Positions 8,994 through 17,793 of a stretch of DNA of 64,000 nt are shown here, one piece after another. The notes beneath the pieces were generated by a model. It did no database searches. It was not told the origin of the DNA and saw only the letters and a list, made by a program, of their open reading frames with translations. Every line of letters begins with the position of its first letter. Position 1 is the first letter of the stretch. Source of the stretch: Soonwooa sp032062245 (GTDB taxonomy: Bacteria > Bacteroidota > Bacteroidia > Flavobacteriales > Weeksellaceae); NCBI RefSeq assembly GCF_032062245.1, contig NZ_DAMBQF010000008.1:1-64000 (forward strand), written 5' to 3'. Both the position numbers and the translations under genes were made by a program.

Positions 8994-9587
8994 ATGTATT
9001 TAATAATATTTCTGATTTTCTTGTTGTTATGCGCTGCCTTAGTTTTGTCTTTGTACAAAAAAGGTCGATTTGCGGTTGTAGCAAAGATTCTTAGATTTGT
9101 TATTGTTGTTGGGAGTATCGCTTATTTCGCATATTGGTTTGTCGAAAAAAGTCTAAGCCAATTTCTAGAAAATTCGATGGCGGTACAAGTTATAAACCAT
9201 CTTCCACAGCCGCTGGATTTTTATGTTATTCGTGTTTCGGATAAAGATGAAAAAAACGAAAAGTATCTTTCTAAACATATTGGGAGAATTCGACCAGATT
9301 TTTATCGCATAGAATATCTTAATATGCAAAAGTCAAATGAGTTTTGGATTGTAGGTTATCTTAACAAGTCGAGACTCGCATATTTTTCGCAACATGCCGT
9401 TACAGAAGGCAATCGTGACCAGATTGTAGAAGTACGCAACTATATTAATCAAAGTCAGAAATTGTCAAGTATTGCTTCGGATCAAGTTGGTATTTTGAAG
9501 TATGACAATATGAAAATCAGTATTTGGGTGACCCTGGATTTATTGTTGATTTTCCTTAATTCAGTTTTGCTTTTTAGGCGCAAATAA
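8994..9587 (+). CDS. Membrane protein of unknown function
   Basis: Protein of 197 aa with hydrophobic segments at about residues 1-19, 28-50 and 176-193. Between the second and third lies a soluble loop of about 120 residues, probably periplasmic, with many charged residues and no recognised domain. The short C-terminus ends in FRRK, which would sit in the cytoplasm. I do not recognise the family. It follows the valS run by 34 nt but has its own -7 box. Nothing nearby points to a function. Confidence 0.7.
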   Translation: MYLIIFLIFLLLCAALVLSLYKKGRFAVVAKILRFVIVVGSIAYFAYWFVEKSLSQFLENSMAVQVINHLPQPLDFYVIRVSDKDEKNEKYLSKHIGRIRPDFYRIEYLNMQKSNEFWIVGYLNKSRLAYFSQHAVTEGNRDQIVEVRNYINQSQKLSSIASDQVGILKYDNMKISIWVTLDLLLIFLNSVLLFRRK

Positions 9588-9671
9588 AACTGATTCTGTC
9601 AATTACAAGCAAATTTAAATTTTATTAAAATCAAACTTTCTAGCACAGATTTTGTGCGGAAATTTTATACT

Positions 9672-10961
9672 ATGAATATACAAGCAAAATTAGAATTAGG
9701 TAACCAAGCCTTTCTCAATTGGAGAAAAATAAGTTTTGAAGAACGTCAAAAATTGTTTTCAAAAATGGCTGCATTGATGAGATCGGATGTCGACAAATAT
9801 GCGGTTACCATTACTAAAGAAATGCACAAGCCGATTACCCAATCGATTGCCGAAATCAATAAAACTGCGGGTATGCTCGACTATTACGCAAATTGTGAAA
9901 ATGTTTTAGCACCTGAAAATATCGAAACCGAATTTAATGTTTCTGAAGTTCATCATGCGCCGCTTGGGATTATTTTGGGCGTTATGCCTTGGAATTTTCC
10001 TTTCTGGCAAGTGTTGAGATTTGCAGTTCCTGCAATTTTGGCAGGAAATGTTGTTGTGTTAAAACATGCGTCAATTTGTTTCGGAACAGGACGATTAATC
10101 GAAGAATTGTTTGTACAAGCTGGTTTTCCAGAAGCGGTATTTCAAAATTTTGAAGTTGGACATAAAGAGATTCAAGAGATTTTAGAAAGTCCTTATGTGC
10201 AAGGTGTAAGCTTGACTGGTAGTGGAAAAGCGGGTGGCGAAGTGGCATCAATTGCCGGTAAAAATATTAAAAGATCAGTTTTAGAATTGGGTGGTAGCGA
10301 CGCTTATATCGTTTTAGACGATGCCGAAATTCTAAAAGCTGCCAAAGAAGCGCCTCGCGGAAAGCTTCAAAATACAGGTCAAGTTTGTAACGCTGCAAAA
10401 CGTTTCTTAGTTCAAAAATCGGTGGAAAATGAGTTTATTTCAGCTTTTGTAGAGGAATACAAAACTTATGTTCCTGGCGATCCCATGGATAAAAACACAC
10501 ATATTTCTAAAATGGCTAGAAAAGATTTGGCTGATGAATTGTTGGCACAATATGATAAAGCCATTGCAAACGGCGCCGAAATTGTCTTGCCTTTGGAAAG
10601 ACTTTCTGACCAAGAATTAAAACCTGGAATCATCAAGGTAAAAGCTGGGAATCCAATTCTTCAAGAGGAATTATTTGGTCCTTTAGCAATGTTGATGATT
10701 GGTGAAACGGATGAAGAATTGTTGACTTTAGCTAATGATATTCCATTTGGATTAGGAAATGCGATTTGGACGAAAGATAAAAAACGCGCGCAATTCTTTA
10801 TTGATAATTTAGATTCTGGCACAGTTTCTATTAATAAGTCAACAAGTTCTGATGCTAGATTGCCGTTTGGAGGCGCAAAACAATCAGGTTATGGTGTAGA
10901 ACTTTCGACAGTTGCACTTAAAGAATTTACTATTACAAAAACCATTGTGGGGAATATTTAA
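9672..10961 (+). CDS. NAD(P)-dependent aldehyde dehydrogenase, succinate-semialdehyde type
   Basis: Aldehyde dehydrogenase of 429 aa from the ATG at 9672; an upstream GTG at 9654 would add six unlikely residues. The catalytic Cys239 lies in GQVCNAAKRF and the general base Glu205 in VLELGGSDAYIVLD. The cofactor-binding SLTGSGKAGGEVA segment and the PWNFPFWQV motif are present. The length and N-terminus resemble the short succinate-semialdehyde dehydrogenase (GabD/Sad) branch, which oxidises an acid semialdehyde with NAD(P)+. No GABA transaminase or transporter is adjacent, so substrate assignment is tentative. It is convergent with cysS across a shared terminator. Confidence 0.88.
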   Translation: MNIQAKLELGNQAFLNWRKISFEERQKLFSKMAALMRSDVDKYAVTITKEMHKPITQSIAEINKTAGMLDYYANCENVLAPENIETEFNVSEVHHAPLGIILGVMPWNFPFWQVLRFAVPAILAGNVVVLKHASICFGTGRLIEELFVQAGFPEAVFQNFEVGHKEIQEILESPYVQGVSLTGSGKAGGEVASIAGKNIKRSVLELGGSDAYIVLDDAEILKAAKEAPRGKLQNTGQVCNAAKRFLVQKSVENEFISAFVEEYKTYVPGDPMDKNTHISKMARKDLADELLAQYDKAIANGAEIVLPLERLSDQELKPGIIKVKAGNPILQEELFGPLAMLMIGETDEELLTLANDIPFGLGNAIWTKDKKRAQFFIDNLDSGTVSINKSTSSDARLPFGGAKQSGYGVELSTVALKEFTITKTIVGNI

Positions 10962-10986
10962 TGATTAAATGTTTTTAATCCAAATT

Positions 10987-11026
10987 AAAAAAAGATTCGG
11001 CGCCCAAAGGGCGCCGAATCTTTTTT
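10987..11026. terminator. Bidirectional terminator between aldehyde dehydrogenase and cysS
   Basis: A GC-rich perfect 12-bp stem (10994-11005 with 11009-11020) and AAA loop, with A-run before and T-run after. It serves both converging genes; its T-run touches the cysS stop codon at 11025-11027. Confidence 0.93.
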
Positions 11027-12485
11027 ATAAAAGTTGGTAACTTGTACCGTCTCTGCTATCTTTTAGCTCAATGCCTTGCTCCAAAAGCTGATCTCGAATT
11101 TGATCCGACAAATCAAAATTCTTTGCTTTTCTCGCTTGATTTCTTAGATCAATAAGAACTTTTAAAGCTTGATCTAGTTTTTCACTATTATTTTCCTCAA
11201 CATTTTGTAAACCCAAAACTTCGAAAACAATATCATGAACGAACTGCTTTAATGTATCCAAATCCGTTTGACTAATCGTTTCTTTTTTATCTTTAATAGC
11301 GAATATCGTTTTAACAATTTCAAAAAGATTAGCAATAACAATTGGACTGTTAAAGTCGTCTAGTAAAGCATCTACAACTTTAGTTTTCAGTTCTTCAACA
11401 TTAATGCTCGATGTTGCTGATGCTTCCAAATTATCCAAAGATTTTACGGCTTCCATAAGTCTGTTAAAACCTTTTTCACTAGCCAACATCGCCTCGTTAG
11501 AAATGTCTAAAACGCTTCTGTAATGCGCTTGCATAAAGCAAAATCTCAACACACTTGGATGGAAAGCTTTCTCAAAGAAACTGTTATTTCCTGTAATCAA
11601 TTCCATTGGAAGAATATAATTGCCTGTCGATTTTGACATACGTTGACCATTCATCGTTAGCATATTGGCATGCATCCAATATCTCACAGGTTCTTCGCCA
11701 TTACAAGCTTTTCCTTGCGCGATTTCACATTCGTGGTGTGGGAATTTAAGATCCATTCCGCCACCGTGGATGTCAAATTGATTACCAAGGTATTTGGTGC
11801 TCATTGCTGTACATTCGAGGTGCCAACCTGGGAAACCTTCTCCCCAAGGCGAAATCCACTTCATAATATGTTGTGGCGAGGCGTTTTTCCAAAGTGCAAA
11901 ATCTTGTGGATTTTTCTTTTCATGTTGTCCGTCTAGATCACGCGTATTTGCAAAAAGCTCTTCGATATTACGACGAGATAATTCGCCGTAGTTAAGTCCG
12001 CGTTTGTTATATTCTAAAACATCAAAATAAACAGAACCATTGCTTTCGTAAGCAAAGCCTTTTTCGATTAGTGTTTTGGTTAATTCAATTTGTTCAACAA
12101 TATGTCCAGTAGCCGTTGGTTCTATCGTCGGTGGCAAAAGATTGAATTTTTTAAGAACATCATGAAAATCAACAGTATATTTTTGTACGATTTCCATTGG
12201 TTCTAATTTTTCCAAACGCGATTGTTTGATGAAGCGGTCGTTGTTAATGTCGCCATCGTCCGTCAAATGTCCAGCATCTGTAATGTTGCGAACGTAACGA
12301 ACTTTGTAGCCTAAAAACATCAAGCTTCGGTAGATGAAGTCAAAGGACAAAAATGTTCGGACATTACCCAAGTGAACATTGCTGTAGACGGTTGGACCGC
12401 AGACATACATCCCAACATTTCCTGGTAAAATCGGTTCGAAAATTTCCTTTTCTCCAGTTAAGGAGTTGTATATTTTAAGTTGCAT
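11025..12485 (-). CDS. cysS: Cysteinyl-tRNA synthetase
   Basis: Class I synthetase of 486 aa that charges tRNA-Cys. The HIGH-type motif HLGN is at residues 38-41 after the zinc ligand Cys29 (VCGPTVYSNVHLGN). Further zinc ligands appear in HLECTAMS and in the LKFPHHECEIAQ stretch. The KMSKS motif reads RMSKS at 282-286. The C-terminal DALR-like helical domain (about 340-470) contains LLDDFNSPIVIANLFE and ARKAKNFDLSDQIRDQL, as in other CysRS. The gene stands alone between a strong terminator and folE. No anomaly seen. Confidence 0.97.
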   Translation of the reverse strand: MQLKIYNSLTGEKEIFEPILPGNVGMYVCGPTVYSNVHLGNVRTFLSFDFIYRSLMFLGYKVRYVRNITDAGHLTDDGDINNDRFIKQSRLEKLEPMEIVQKYTVDFHDVLKKFNLLPPTIEPTATGHIVEQIELTKTLIEKGFAYESNGSVYFDVLEYNKRGLNYGELSRRNIEELFANTRDLDGQHEKKNPQDFALWKNASPQHIMKWISPWGEGFPGWHLECTAMSTKYLGNQFDIHGGGMDLKFPHHECEIAQGKACNGEEPVRYWMHANMLTMNGQRMSKSTGNYILPMELITGNNSFFEKAFHPSVLRFCFMQAHYRSVLDISNEAMLASEKGFNRLMEAVKSLDNLEASATSSINVEELKTKVVDALLDDFNSPIVIANLFEIVKTIFAIKDKKETISQTDLDTLKQFVHDIVFEVLGLQNVEENNSEKLDQALKVLIDLRNQARKAKNFDLSDQIRDQLLEQGIELKDSRDGTSYQLL

Positions 12486-12536
12486 TGTTTGGTTTTAAAA
12501 GATTTTAAATTCAAAAATTAATAATTGTTTTAACAT

Positions 12537-12582
12537 GAAATTTCATCAACAACAAATAATTGTCGTGATGAAAATTTTATTT
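12537..12582 (-). terminator. Possible imperfect hairpin after folE
   Basis: An imperfect inverted repeat: AAATTTCATCA near 12538 pairs with TGATGAAAATTT near 12571, with one bulge. It lies between folE and cysS on the minus strand. The following T-run is weak, so the terminator call is tentative. Confidence 0.3.
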
Positions 12583-12615
12583 AATACTTTTTTGAATTTT
12601 ATCATTTTTTTATTT

Positions 12616-13281
12616 TTAATCTAGTTTTGCATGACTTCCTACATAATGTAAGAACTCTTGACGTGTGATTGGATTAGTACGGAATATGCCGCTTAGTTCT
12701 GCTGTAATTGTCGAACTCGCCGTGTCTTTAATGCCACGACAATTAACGCAAAGGTGTTTAGCATCGATGATACAAGCGACATCTTTAGTGCCTAAAGCGA
12801 CCTTCAAAGCCTCAACGATTTGCATCGTTAATCGTTCTTGGACTTGTGGTCTTTTTGCGTAATAATCTACAATTCTATTAATTTTAGAAAGACCAATCAC
12901 TTCACCATTAGAGATGTACGCAACGTGCGCTCTACCAATAATTGGCAAGAAATGATGTTCGCAAAAAGAATAAACTGTAATGTCTTTTTCAACAAGCATT
13001 TGACGGTATTTGTACTTATTAGAGAAAGTCGAAATACCAGGTTTGTTCTCAGGAAGAAGACCTCCGAAAATTTCATTAACATACATTTTGGCCACGCGCT
13101 TTGGAGAATCTTTAAGAGAATCGTCCGTCATGTCAAGTCCCAAAGTCTGCATGATCTCCCCAAAAAGTCCTTGGATTTTTTCAATTTTTTCGTCTGGACT
13201 TAGTGCAAAAGCATCTTCTCGAAGTGGTGTATGTTCTTTACCAGTGAAAAGGTCATCGTCATTGTCAAAATGTTCCGTCAT
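12616..13281 (-). CDS. folE: GTP cyclohydrolase I
   Basis: FolE of 221 aa catalysing GTP to 7,8-dihydroneopterin triphosphate, the first step of tetrahydrofolate synthesis. The zinc and active-site segments are present: SFCEHHFLPIIGRAHVAYI (about residues 106-124) and HLCVNCRGIKDTASSTIT (about 173-190). The substrate-binding GLSKINRIVDYYAKRPQVQERL segment is typical. The first about 40 residues are acidic and variable, as often in the family. It is divergent from acpP across 234 nt that hold promoter-like elements for both. Confidence 0.97.
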   Translation of the reverse strand: MTEHFDNDDDLFTGKEHTPLREDAFALSPDEKIEKIQGLFGEIMQTLGLDMTDDSLKDSPKRVAKMYVNEIFGGLLPENKPGISTFSNKYKYRQMLVEKDITVYSFCEHHFLPIIGRAHVAYISNGEVIGLSKINRIVDYYAKRPQVQERLTMQIVEALKVALGTKDVACIIDAKHLCVNCRGIKDTASSTITAELSGIFRTNPITRQEFLHYVGSHAKLD

Positions 13282-13304
13282 TTCTAAAAACTAATTATAA
13301 TAAG

Positions 13305-13312
13305 CAAAATTA
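13305..13312 (-). promoter_or_regulatory. Candidate -7 element for folE
   Basis: On the minus strand this reads TAATTTTG, a TAnnTTTG match 23 nt upstream of the folE ATG. No convincing -33 TTG was seen. Confidence 0.35.
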
Positions 13313-13475
13313 GGAAAAATTATACTTTTTGTGACTAAAAGCACCGGCTTATTAAAATTTTATTGTAGCTTTAATATTATAAAAGACTTCAAATATTAAA
13401 CTAACTGATAATCTTTTCGTTGTGTTTTTATAGAAAGGGAATCATAAAATTTAATTATTTTGAATTGAAATTTTA

Positions 13476-13483
13476 TATATTTG
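13476..13483 (+). promoter_or_regulatory. Candidate -7 element for acpP-fabF-rnc
   Basis: TATATTTG is an exact TAnnTTTG match 32 nt upstream of the acpP ATG, followed by an A-rich leader typical of highly expressed Bacteroidota genes. The nearest TTTG (13459-13462) is only 13 nt upstream, closer than the usual spacing. Confidence 0.5.
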
Positions 13484-13515
13484 CACCAAATTAACATTAA
13501 TTAAAATTAAATACT

Positions 13516-13755
13516 ATGTCAGACATTGCATCAAGAGTAAAAGCTATCATCGCTGATAAGCTTGACGTTGAAGAAACAGAAGTGACTCCAGAGGCTAGCT
13601 TCACTAACGATTTAGGAGCAGATTCTTTGGATACTGTAGAATTGATTATGGAATTCGAAAAAGAATTTAACATTCAGATTCCAGACGATCAAGCAGAAAA
13701 AATTACTACTGTAGGTCACGCTATTGCTTACATCGAGGAAGTAGTTAACAAATAA
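13516..13755 (+). CDS. acpP: Acyl carrier protein
   Basis: ACP of 79 aa that carries growing fatty-acyl chains on a 4'-phosphopantetheine arm attached to Ser37 in the GADSLDTVELIM motif. It is acidic and helical and of standard length. It sits 39 nt ahead of fabF, the condensing enzyme that uses it, and of rnc, the common order in Bacteroidota. The leader is A/T rich with a good -7 box, consistent with high expression. Confidence 0.98.
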   Translation: MSDIASRVKAIIADKLDVEETEVTPEASFTNDLGADSLDTVELIMEFEKEFNIQIPDDQAEKITTVGHAIAYIEEVVNK

Positions 13756-13794
13756 TATTTTCTAACGAATTAATTAGAAATTATAAAAAATTAT

Positions 13795-15042
13795 ATGGAA
13801 TTAAAAAGAGTAGTTGTTACAGGTTTTGGTGCCATTACACCGATAGGAAATAATGCGAAAGAATATTGGGACAGTCTTGTAAAAGGTGAGAGCGGAGCCG
13901 CTCCTATTACTCTTTTTGATTCCACTAATTTTAAAACAAAATTCGCTTGCGAAGTCAAAAACTTTAATCCTTTGGATCATTTTGACAAAAAAGAAGCGAA
14001 GAAAATGGACAGAAACTCACAATTCGGTCAAGTTGCAGCGCGCGAAGCGATTGCACATAGCCGTATTATCGAAGATTCTGTTGACAAAAATAGAGTAGGT
14101 GTTATCTGGGGTTCGGGTATTGGCGGACTAGAAACTTTTGAAACAGAAGTTGTTGGCTGGGCTAATTCTCAAAACATTCCTAGATTCAATCCTTTCTTTA
14201 TTCCTAAGATGATTGCTGATATTACACCTGGTAATATCTCAATTGAGTTTGGATTCCACGGTCCTAACTATACTACTGTTTCAGCTTGTGCTTCTTCTGC
14301 TAATGCACTTATCGATGCAAGAATGCTTATCCAATTGGGTAAAGCTGATGTTATCGTGTGTGGTGGCTCAGAAGCTGCAGTTACAGCAAGTGGTATGGGG
14401 GGATTTAACGCTTTGATGGCGCTTTCTACGAGAAATGATGATCCTAAAACGGCTTCTAGACCTTTTGACAAAGACAGAGATGGTTTTGTATTAGGTGAAG
14501 GTGCAGGTTGTATCATTCTTGAAGAATACGAACACGCTGTTAAAAGAGGCGCAACTATTTACGCAGAATTAGCTGGAGGTGGACTTAGTGCAGATGCACA
14601 CCACATGACAGCTCCACATCCTGAAGGATTGGGCGCTTATCTTGTAATGAAAAATTGTTTGGAAGATGCAGGACTTACTGCTGACGATGTGGACCATATC
14701 AATATGCATGGTACATCTACGCCGTTAGGAGATATTGCAGAATCTAGTGCAATTGCAAAATTACTAGGCGAGCATGCTTATGATATTAATCTTAATTCTA
14801 CTAAGTCGATGACAGGTCACCTTTTAGGTGCAGCTGGTGTTATCGAAGCTATTGCGACTATTGGTACTATTATCCATGGGATTATTCCTCCGACGATTAA
14901 TCACTTTACAGATGATGAAAAGATCGACGCGAGATTAGACTTTACTTTTAACGAAGCAGTTCATAAAGAAGTGAATGTTGCTATGAGCAATACATTCGGA
15001 TTCGGTGGACATAACGCTTGTGTACTTTTCAAAAAAATCTAA
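13795..15042 (+). CDS. fabF: Beta-ketoacyl-ACP synthase II
   Basis: Condensing enzyme of 415 aa that extends acyl-ACP with malonyl-ACP in fatty acid synthesis. The Cys-His-His triad is visible: Cys165 in SACASSANA, His305 in NMHGTSTPLGD and His342 in KSMTGHLLGAAG. The N-terminus (RVVVTGFGAITPIG) and the C-terminal NTFGFGGHNACVLF are textbook FabF. It is the second gene of acpP-fabF-rnc. The short spacer to rnc (6 nt) suggests coupled translation. Confidence 0.98.
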   Translation: MELKRVVVTGFGAITPIGNNAKEYWDSLVKGESGAAPITLFDSTNFKTKFACEVKNFNPLDHFDKKEAKKMDRNSQFGQVAAREAIAHSRIIEDSVDKNRVGVIWGSGIGGLETFETEVVGWANSQNIPRFNPFFIPKMIADITPGNISIEFGFHGPNYTTVSACASSANALIDARMLIQLGKADVIVCGGSEAAVTASGMGGFNALMALSTRNDDPKTASRPFDKDRDGFVLGEGAGCIILEEYEHAVKRGATIYAELAGGGLSADAHHMTAPHPEGLGAYLVMKNCLEDAGLTADDVDHINMHGTSTPLGDIAESSAIAKLLGEHAYDINLNSTKSMTGHLLGAAGVIEAIATIGTIIHGIIPPTINHFTDDEKIDARLDFTFNEAVHKEVNVAMSNTFGFGGHNACVLFKKI

Positions 15043-15048
15043 ATTATT

Positions 15049-15816
15049 ATGGAGTTGAAGAATTTACTTTCTAAATTCCTAATAAAAAGAAAAACCAACG
15101 GACTTTCTCAAAGAGATTCTAAATTTCAAAAAGAGGTATCTGACCTTGTCGGCTACCAGGTTAACAATCTTGAAGTCTTTCGAGAGGCTTTTTCATTAAA
15201 AGTTTCTGGAAAAAATTCTGAGAAAAAAAACTACGAAAGATTGGAGTTTTTGGGCGATTCTGTATTGGGTTCGATTATTTCTTGTTACTTATTTCAAAGG
15301 TATCCAGAGGCTAATGAAGGTTTTCTAACGCAAATGAAATCCAAAATCGTTAACCGCAAAAACCTTAATAAACTGGGTGACGAACTTGGTTTACCAAAAC
15401 TAATTTTTGCTGATAATAGTGTCACATTGAGTGAGAATATTGCAGGAAATCTTTTGGAAGCTTTTGTTGGCGCATTATTTTTGGATGTCGAGTACGAAGC
15501 TTGTAAAAAAATTGTTCTTGAAAAACTACTTCCACCAGAAGAAATCAACAAGCTCGAAAACAAAATTATCAGTTACAAAGGTCTTCTGCTAGAGTGGAGC
15601 CAAAAGAAAAAACTTTCTATTAAGTACGAAACTTGTGAAGAACATCTAGTTGGCAAGCAGATTGCATTCCGTTGTAATGTTTGGCTAGAGGACGAAAAAA
15701 TTGCTAATGCATCGGAGACATCAAAGAAGAAGGCCGAAGAAAAAGCAGCGCAGCGTGCGTTCTACATGTTAAATAAAAAAGAACAAATTATTGAAAAGCA
15801 AAAAACTATTTCTTGA
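15049..15816 (+). CDS. rnc: Ribonuclease III
   Basis: Double-strand-specific endoribonuclease of 255 aa for rRNA and mRNA processing. The signature ERLEFLGDSVL is at residues 63-73 and the second catalytic segment (NLLEAFVGALFLD) near 134-146. A double-stranded RNA-binding domain occupies about 170-240 and ends in the typical ASETSKKKAEEKAAQRAF. The N-terminal 30-residue basic extension is usual in flavobacteria. It follows fabF by 6 nt. The IPExxxVDY-type gene starts 26 nt before its stop if the TTG start is right. Confidence 0.97.
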   Translation: MELKNLLSKFLIKRKTNGLSQRDSKFQKEVSDLVGYQVNNLEVFREAFSLKVSGKNSEKKNYERLEFLGDSVLGSIISCYLFQRYPEANEGFLTQMKSKIVNRKNLNKLGDELGLPKLIFADNSVTLSENIAGNLLEAFVGALFLDVEYEACKKIVLEKLLPPEEINKLENKIISYKGLLLEWSQKKKLSIKYETCEEHLVGKQIAFRCNVWLEDEKIANASETSKKKAEEKAAQRAFYMLNKKEQIIEKQKTIS

Positions 15817-16261
15817 TTTTGAAGAAGAAGAATGCATCGATGTTGGATTGATGCGTATTGCTAGTAATTTGCCGCATTTCGAAGTTTTTTTTCACTTAAA
15901 TAATTTTAATACTTTCAACCTAAAAAGGAGCGAAGATATCGTTTTCGAAGGTGTGTATAATGATTATTTTTTTGAGTGTTATGAAGCTTATGACAAATCT
16001 AACAAAAACTGTTGGAAGTTAATTTCTAACAAGTCCATCTCAACAATAATTAAAAAGGAACAAAGTCAGCTTTTCCAAGATGAAGAAGATGTAAAATTTT
16101 TATTAAATGATCATCATGACGTTGATTATATTGTTAAATCGTCGGATTCATTTGCGGATTTTTCAGTAATTTTGCTGCCGGAAAAGTTGTTCTTTCCAAT
16201 ACAAGAGTTCGAGTTGTCTGCAGATACAGAGCTCTATCAAATAATTCAATATTATGAATAA
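15791..16261 (+). CDS. IPExxxVDY-type conserved protein
   Basis: Protein of 156 aa placed between rnc and pyk, the usual position of the flavobacterial IPExxxVDY family. I assign it mainly by that context plus its small acidic, aromatic-rich character (FEVFFHLNNFNTFNLKR, DVDYIVK, VILLPEKLFFPIQEF). The start appears to be TTG at 15791, overlapping rnc by 26 nt, because there is no ATG in frame before the conserved LFLDFEEEE start; the next Met is at residue 20. It overlaps pyk by 8 nt at the other end. No catalytic motif is recognisable and function is unknown. Confidence 0.7.
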   Translation: MKSKKLFLDFEEEECIDVGLMRIASNLPHFEVFFHLNNFNTFNLKRSEDIVFEGVYNDYFFECYEAYDKSNKNCWKLISNKSISTIIKKEQSQLFQDEEDVKFLLNDHHDVDYIVKSSDSFADFSVILLPEKLFFPIQEFELSADTELYQIIQYYE

Positions 16262-17699
16262 AAATTTAAAAAAGACAAAAATCATCGCAACCCTTGGCCC
16301 AGCGTCTTCTGACAAAGAAACGATGATCCAAATGGTAAAAGCGGGTGTTGATGTTTTCAGAATAAATTTCTCACATGCCGATTACGATCTTGTAAAACGT
16401 AATGTCGACATTATCCGCGAAATCAATCAAGAATATGGTTACTCGGTAGCTATTCTTGGAGATTTGCAAGGTCCAAAACTTCGTGTTGGTGTTGTTAAAG
16501 AAGGTTCTTTCCTTAATCCTGGAGATGTTTTGACTTTTACTAATGAAAAAGTTGAAGGCGATTCTACAAAAGTCTATATGACATATGAGAAATTTCCGCA
16601 GGATGTAAAAGTAGGAGAAAGAATCCTTATTGACGATGGTAAGTTGGTTTTAGAAGTTATCGAAACTAATGAAAAAGATACCGTTAAAGCAAAAACCATC
16701 CAAGGTGGGCCTCTGAGTTCTAAAAAAGGGGTAAATCTTCCTAACACAAATGTTTCTCTTCCTGCATTAACAGAGAAAGATATTCAGGATGCTAACTTTA
16801 TGTTGGATTTAGAATTTGACTGGATTGCATTGTCTTTTGTTCGTCACGCACAAGATATTAAAGATTTAAAAATTTTAATAGAAAACCATCCGACCAACAA
16901 TATTAAAACACCAATTATCGCTAAGATTGAAAAACCAGAAGGTGTTAAAAACATTGACGAAATCCTTATTGAATGTGATGGATTGATGGTTGCTCGTGGA
17001 GATCTTGGTGTAGAAGTACCAATGGAGCAAGTCCCTGTTATTCAAAAGAATTTGGTGCATAAAGCAAGATTGTATTCAAAACCTGTTATTATTGCGACGC
17101 AAATGATGGAAACGATGATTACAAGTCTTACGCCTACAAGAGCAGAAGTTAACGACGTTGCTAACTCTGTTATGGACGGCGCGGATGCGGTAATGCTATC
17201 AGGAGAAACTTCGGTTGGTAAATATCCAGTTGATGTTATTAAAAACATGACGAAGATTGTTAAAACAACTGAAACGACGCATCTTTATGCAAAACAAAAT
17301 GTTCCTTTGGAAGAAAAAATTAATTGTGTTGATGATCGTTTCGTAACAGATATGGTTTGTCGTTCGGCGGTTGATATCGTTAGAAATGCTGGTGCAGAAG
17401 CGATTATTACGTTGACATCATCAGGTTATACAGCATTCCAAATTTCAGCACACAGACCAGATGCTCATATCATCGTTTTTAGCTCAAATAGACGCGTTAT
17501 CACGATGTTGAATTTACTTTGGGGCGTTCGTGCTTTCTACTATGATATGCAAAAGTCTACAGACGAAACGGTAATTCAGGTTAATATGTTGGCGCATAAT
17601 TATGGTTTTGTAGAGCAAGGTGATTTTGTCATCAATCTCAATGCGATGCCGGTGCATTATGGTGGTAAAACCAATACGTTAAGACTAACAACAATATAA
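16254..17699 (+). CDS. pyk: Pyruvate kinase
   Basis: Glycolytic enzyme of 481 aa converting phosphoenolpyruvate and ADP to pyruvate and ATP. Recognisable segments are TKIIATLGPASSDKETM at the N-terminus, ILGDLQGPKLRVG, the catalytic IIAKIEKPEGVKNIDEI around residues 220-236, the metal-site MVARGDLGVEVPMEQVP (about 244-260), and SGETSVGKYPVDVI. The C-terminal domain is about 130 residues. Start ATG overlaps the preceding stop (ATGAATAA), indicating translational coupling. A clean terminator follows 3 nt after the stop. Confidence 0.98.
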   Translation: MNKNLKKTKIIATLGPASSDKETMIQMVKAGVDVFRINFSHADYDLVKRNVDIIREINQEYGYSVAILGDLQGPKLRVGVVKEGSFLNPGDVLTFTNEKVEGDSTKVYMTYEKFPQDVKVGERILIDDGKLVLEVIETNEKDTVKAKTIQGGPLSSKKGVNLPNTNVSLPALTEKDIQDANFMLDLEFDWIALSFVRHAQDIKDLKILIENHPTNNIKTPIIAKIEKPEGVKNIDEILIECDGLMVARGDLGVEVPMEQVPVIQKNLVHKARLYSKPVIIATQMMETMITSLTPTRAEVNDVANSVMDGADAVMLSGETSVGKYPVDVIKNMTKIVKTTETTHLYAKQNVPLEEKINCVDDRFVTDMVCRSAVDIVRNAGAEAIITLTSSGYTAFQISAHRPDAHIIVFSSNRRVITMLNLLWGVRAFYYDMQKSTDETVIQVNMLAHNYGFVEQGDFVINLNAMPVHYGGKTNTLRLTTI

Positions 17700-17702
17700 T
17701 GA

Positions 17703-17726
17703 AAGCCCCAATTTTGGGGCTTTTTT
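17703..17726 (+). terminator. Terminator after pyk
   Basis: A stem of 8 bp (17703-17710 with 17715-17722), ATTT loop and T-run, directly after the pyk stop. It ends the acpP-fabF-rnc-pyk unit. Confidence 0.9.
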
Positions 17727-17793
17727 CTTAAAATATCCTAAAGCGCGTTAATCAGCGTTAAAGTTATTTTTGGTAACGCTCAAAACTTTACTT

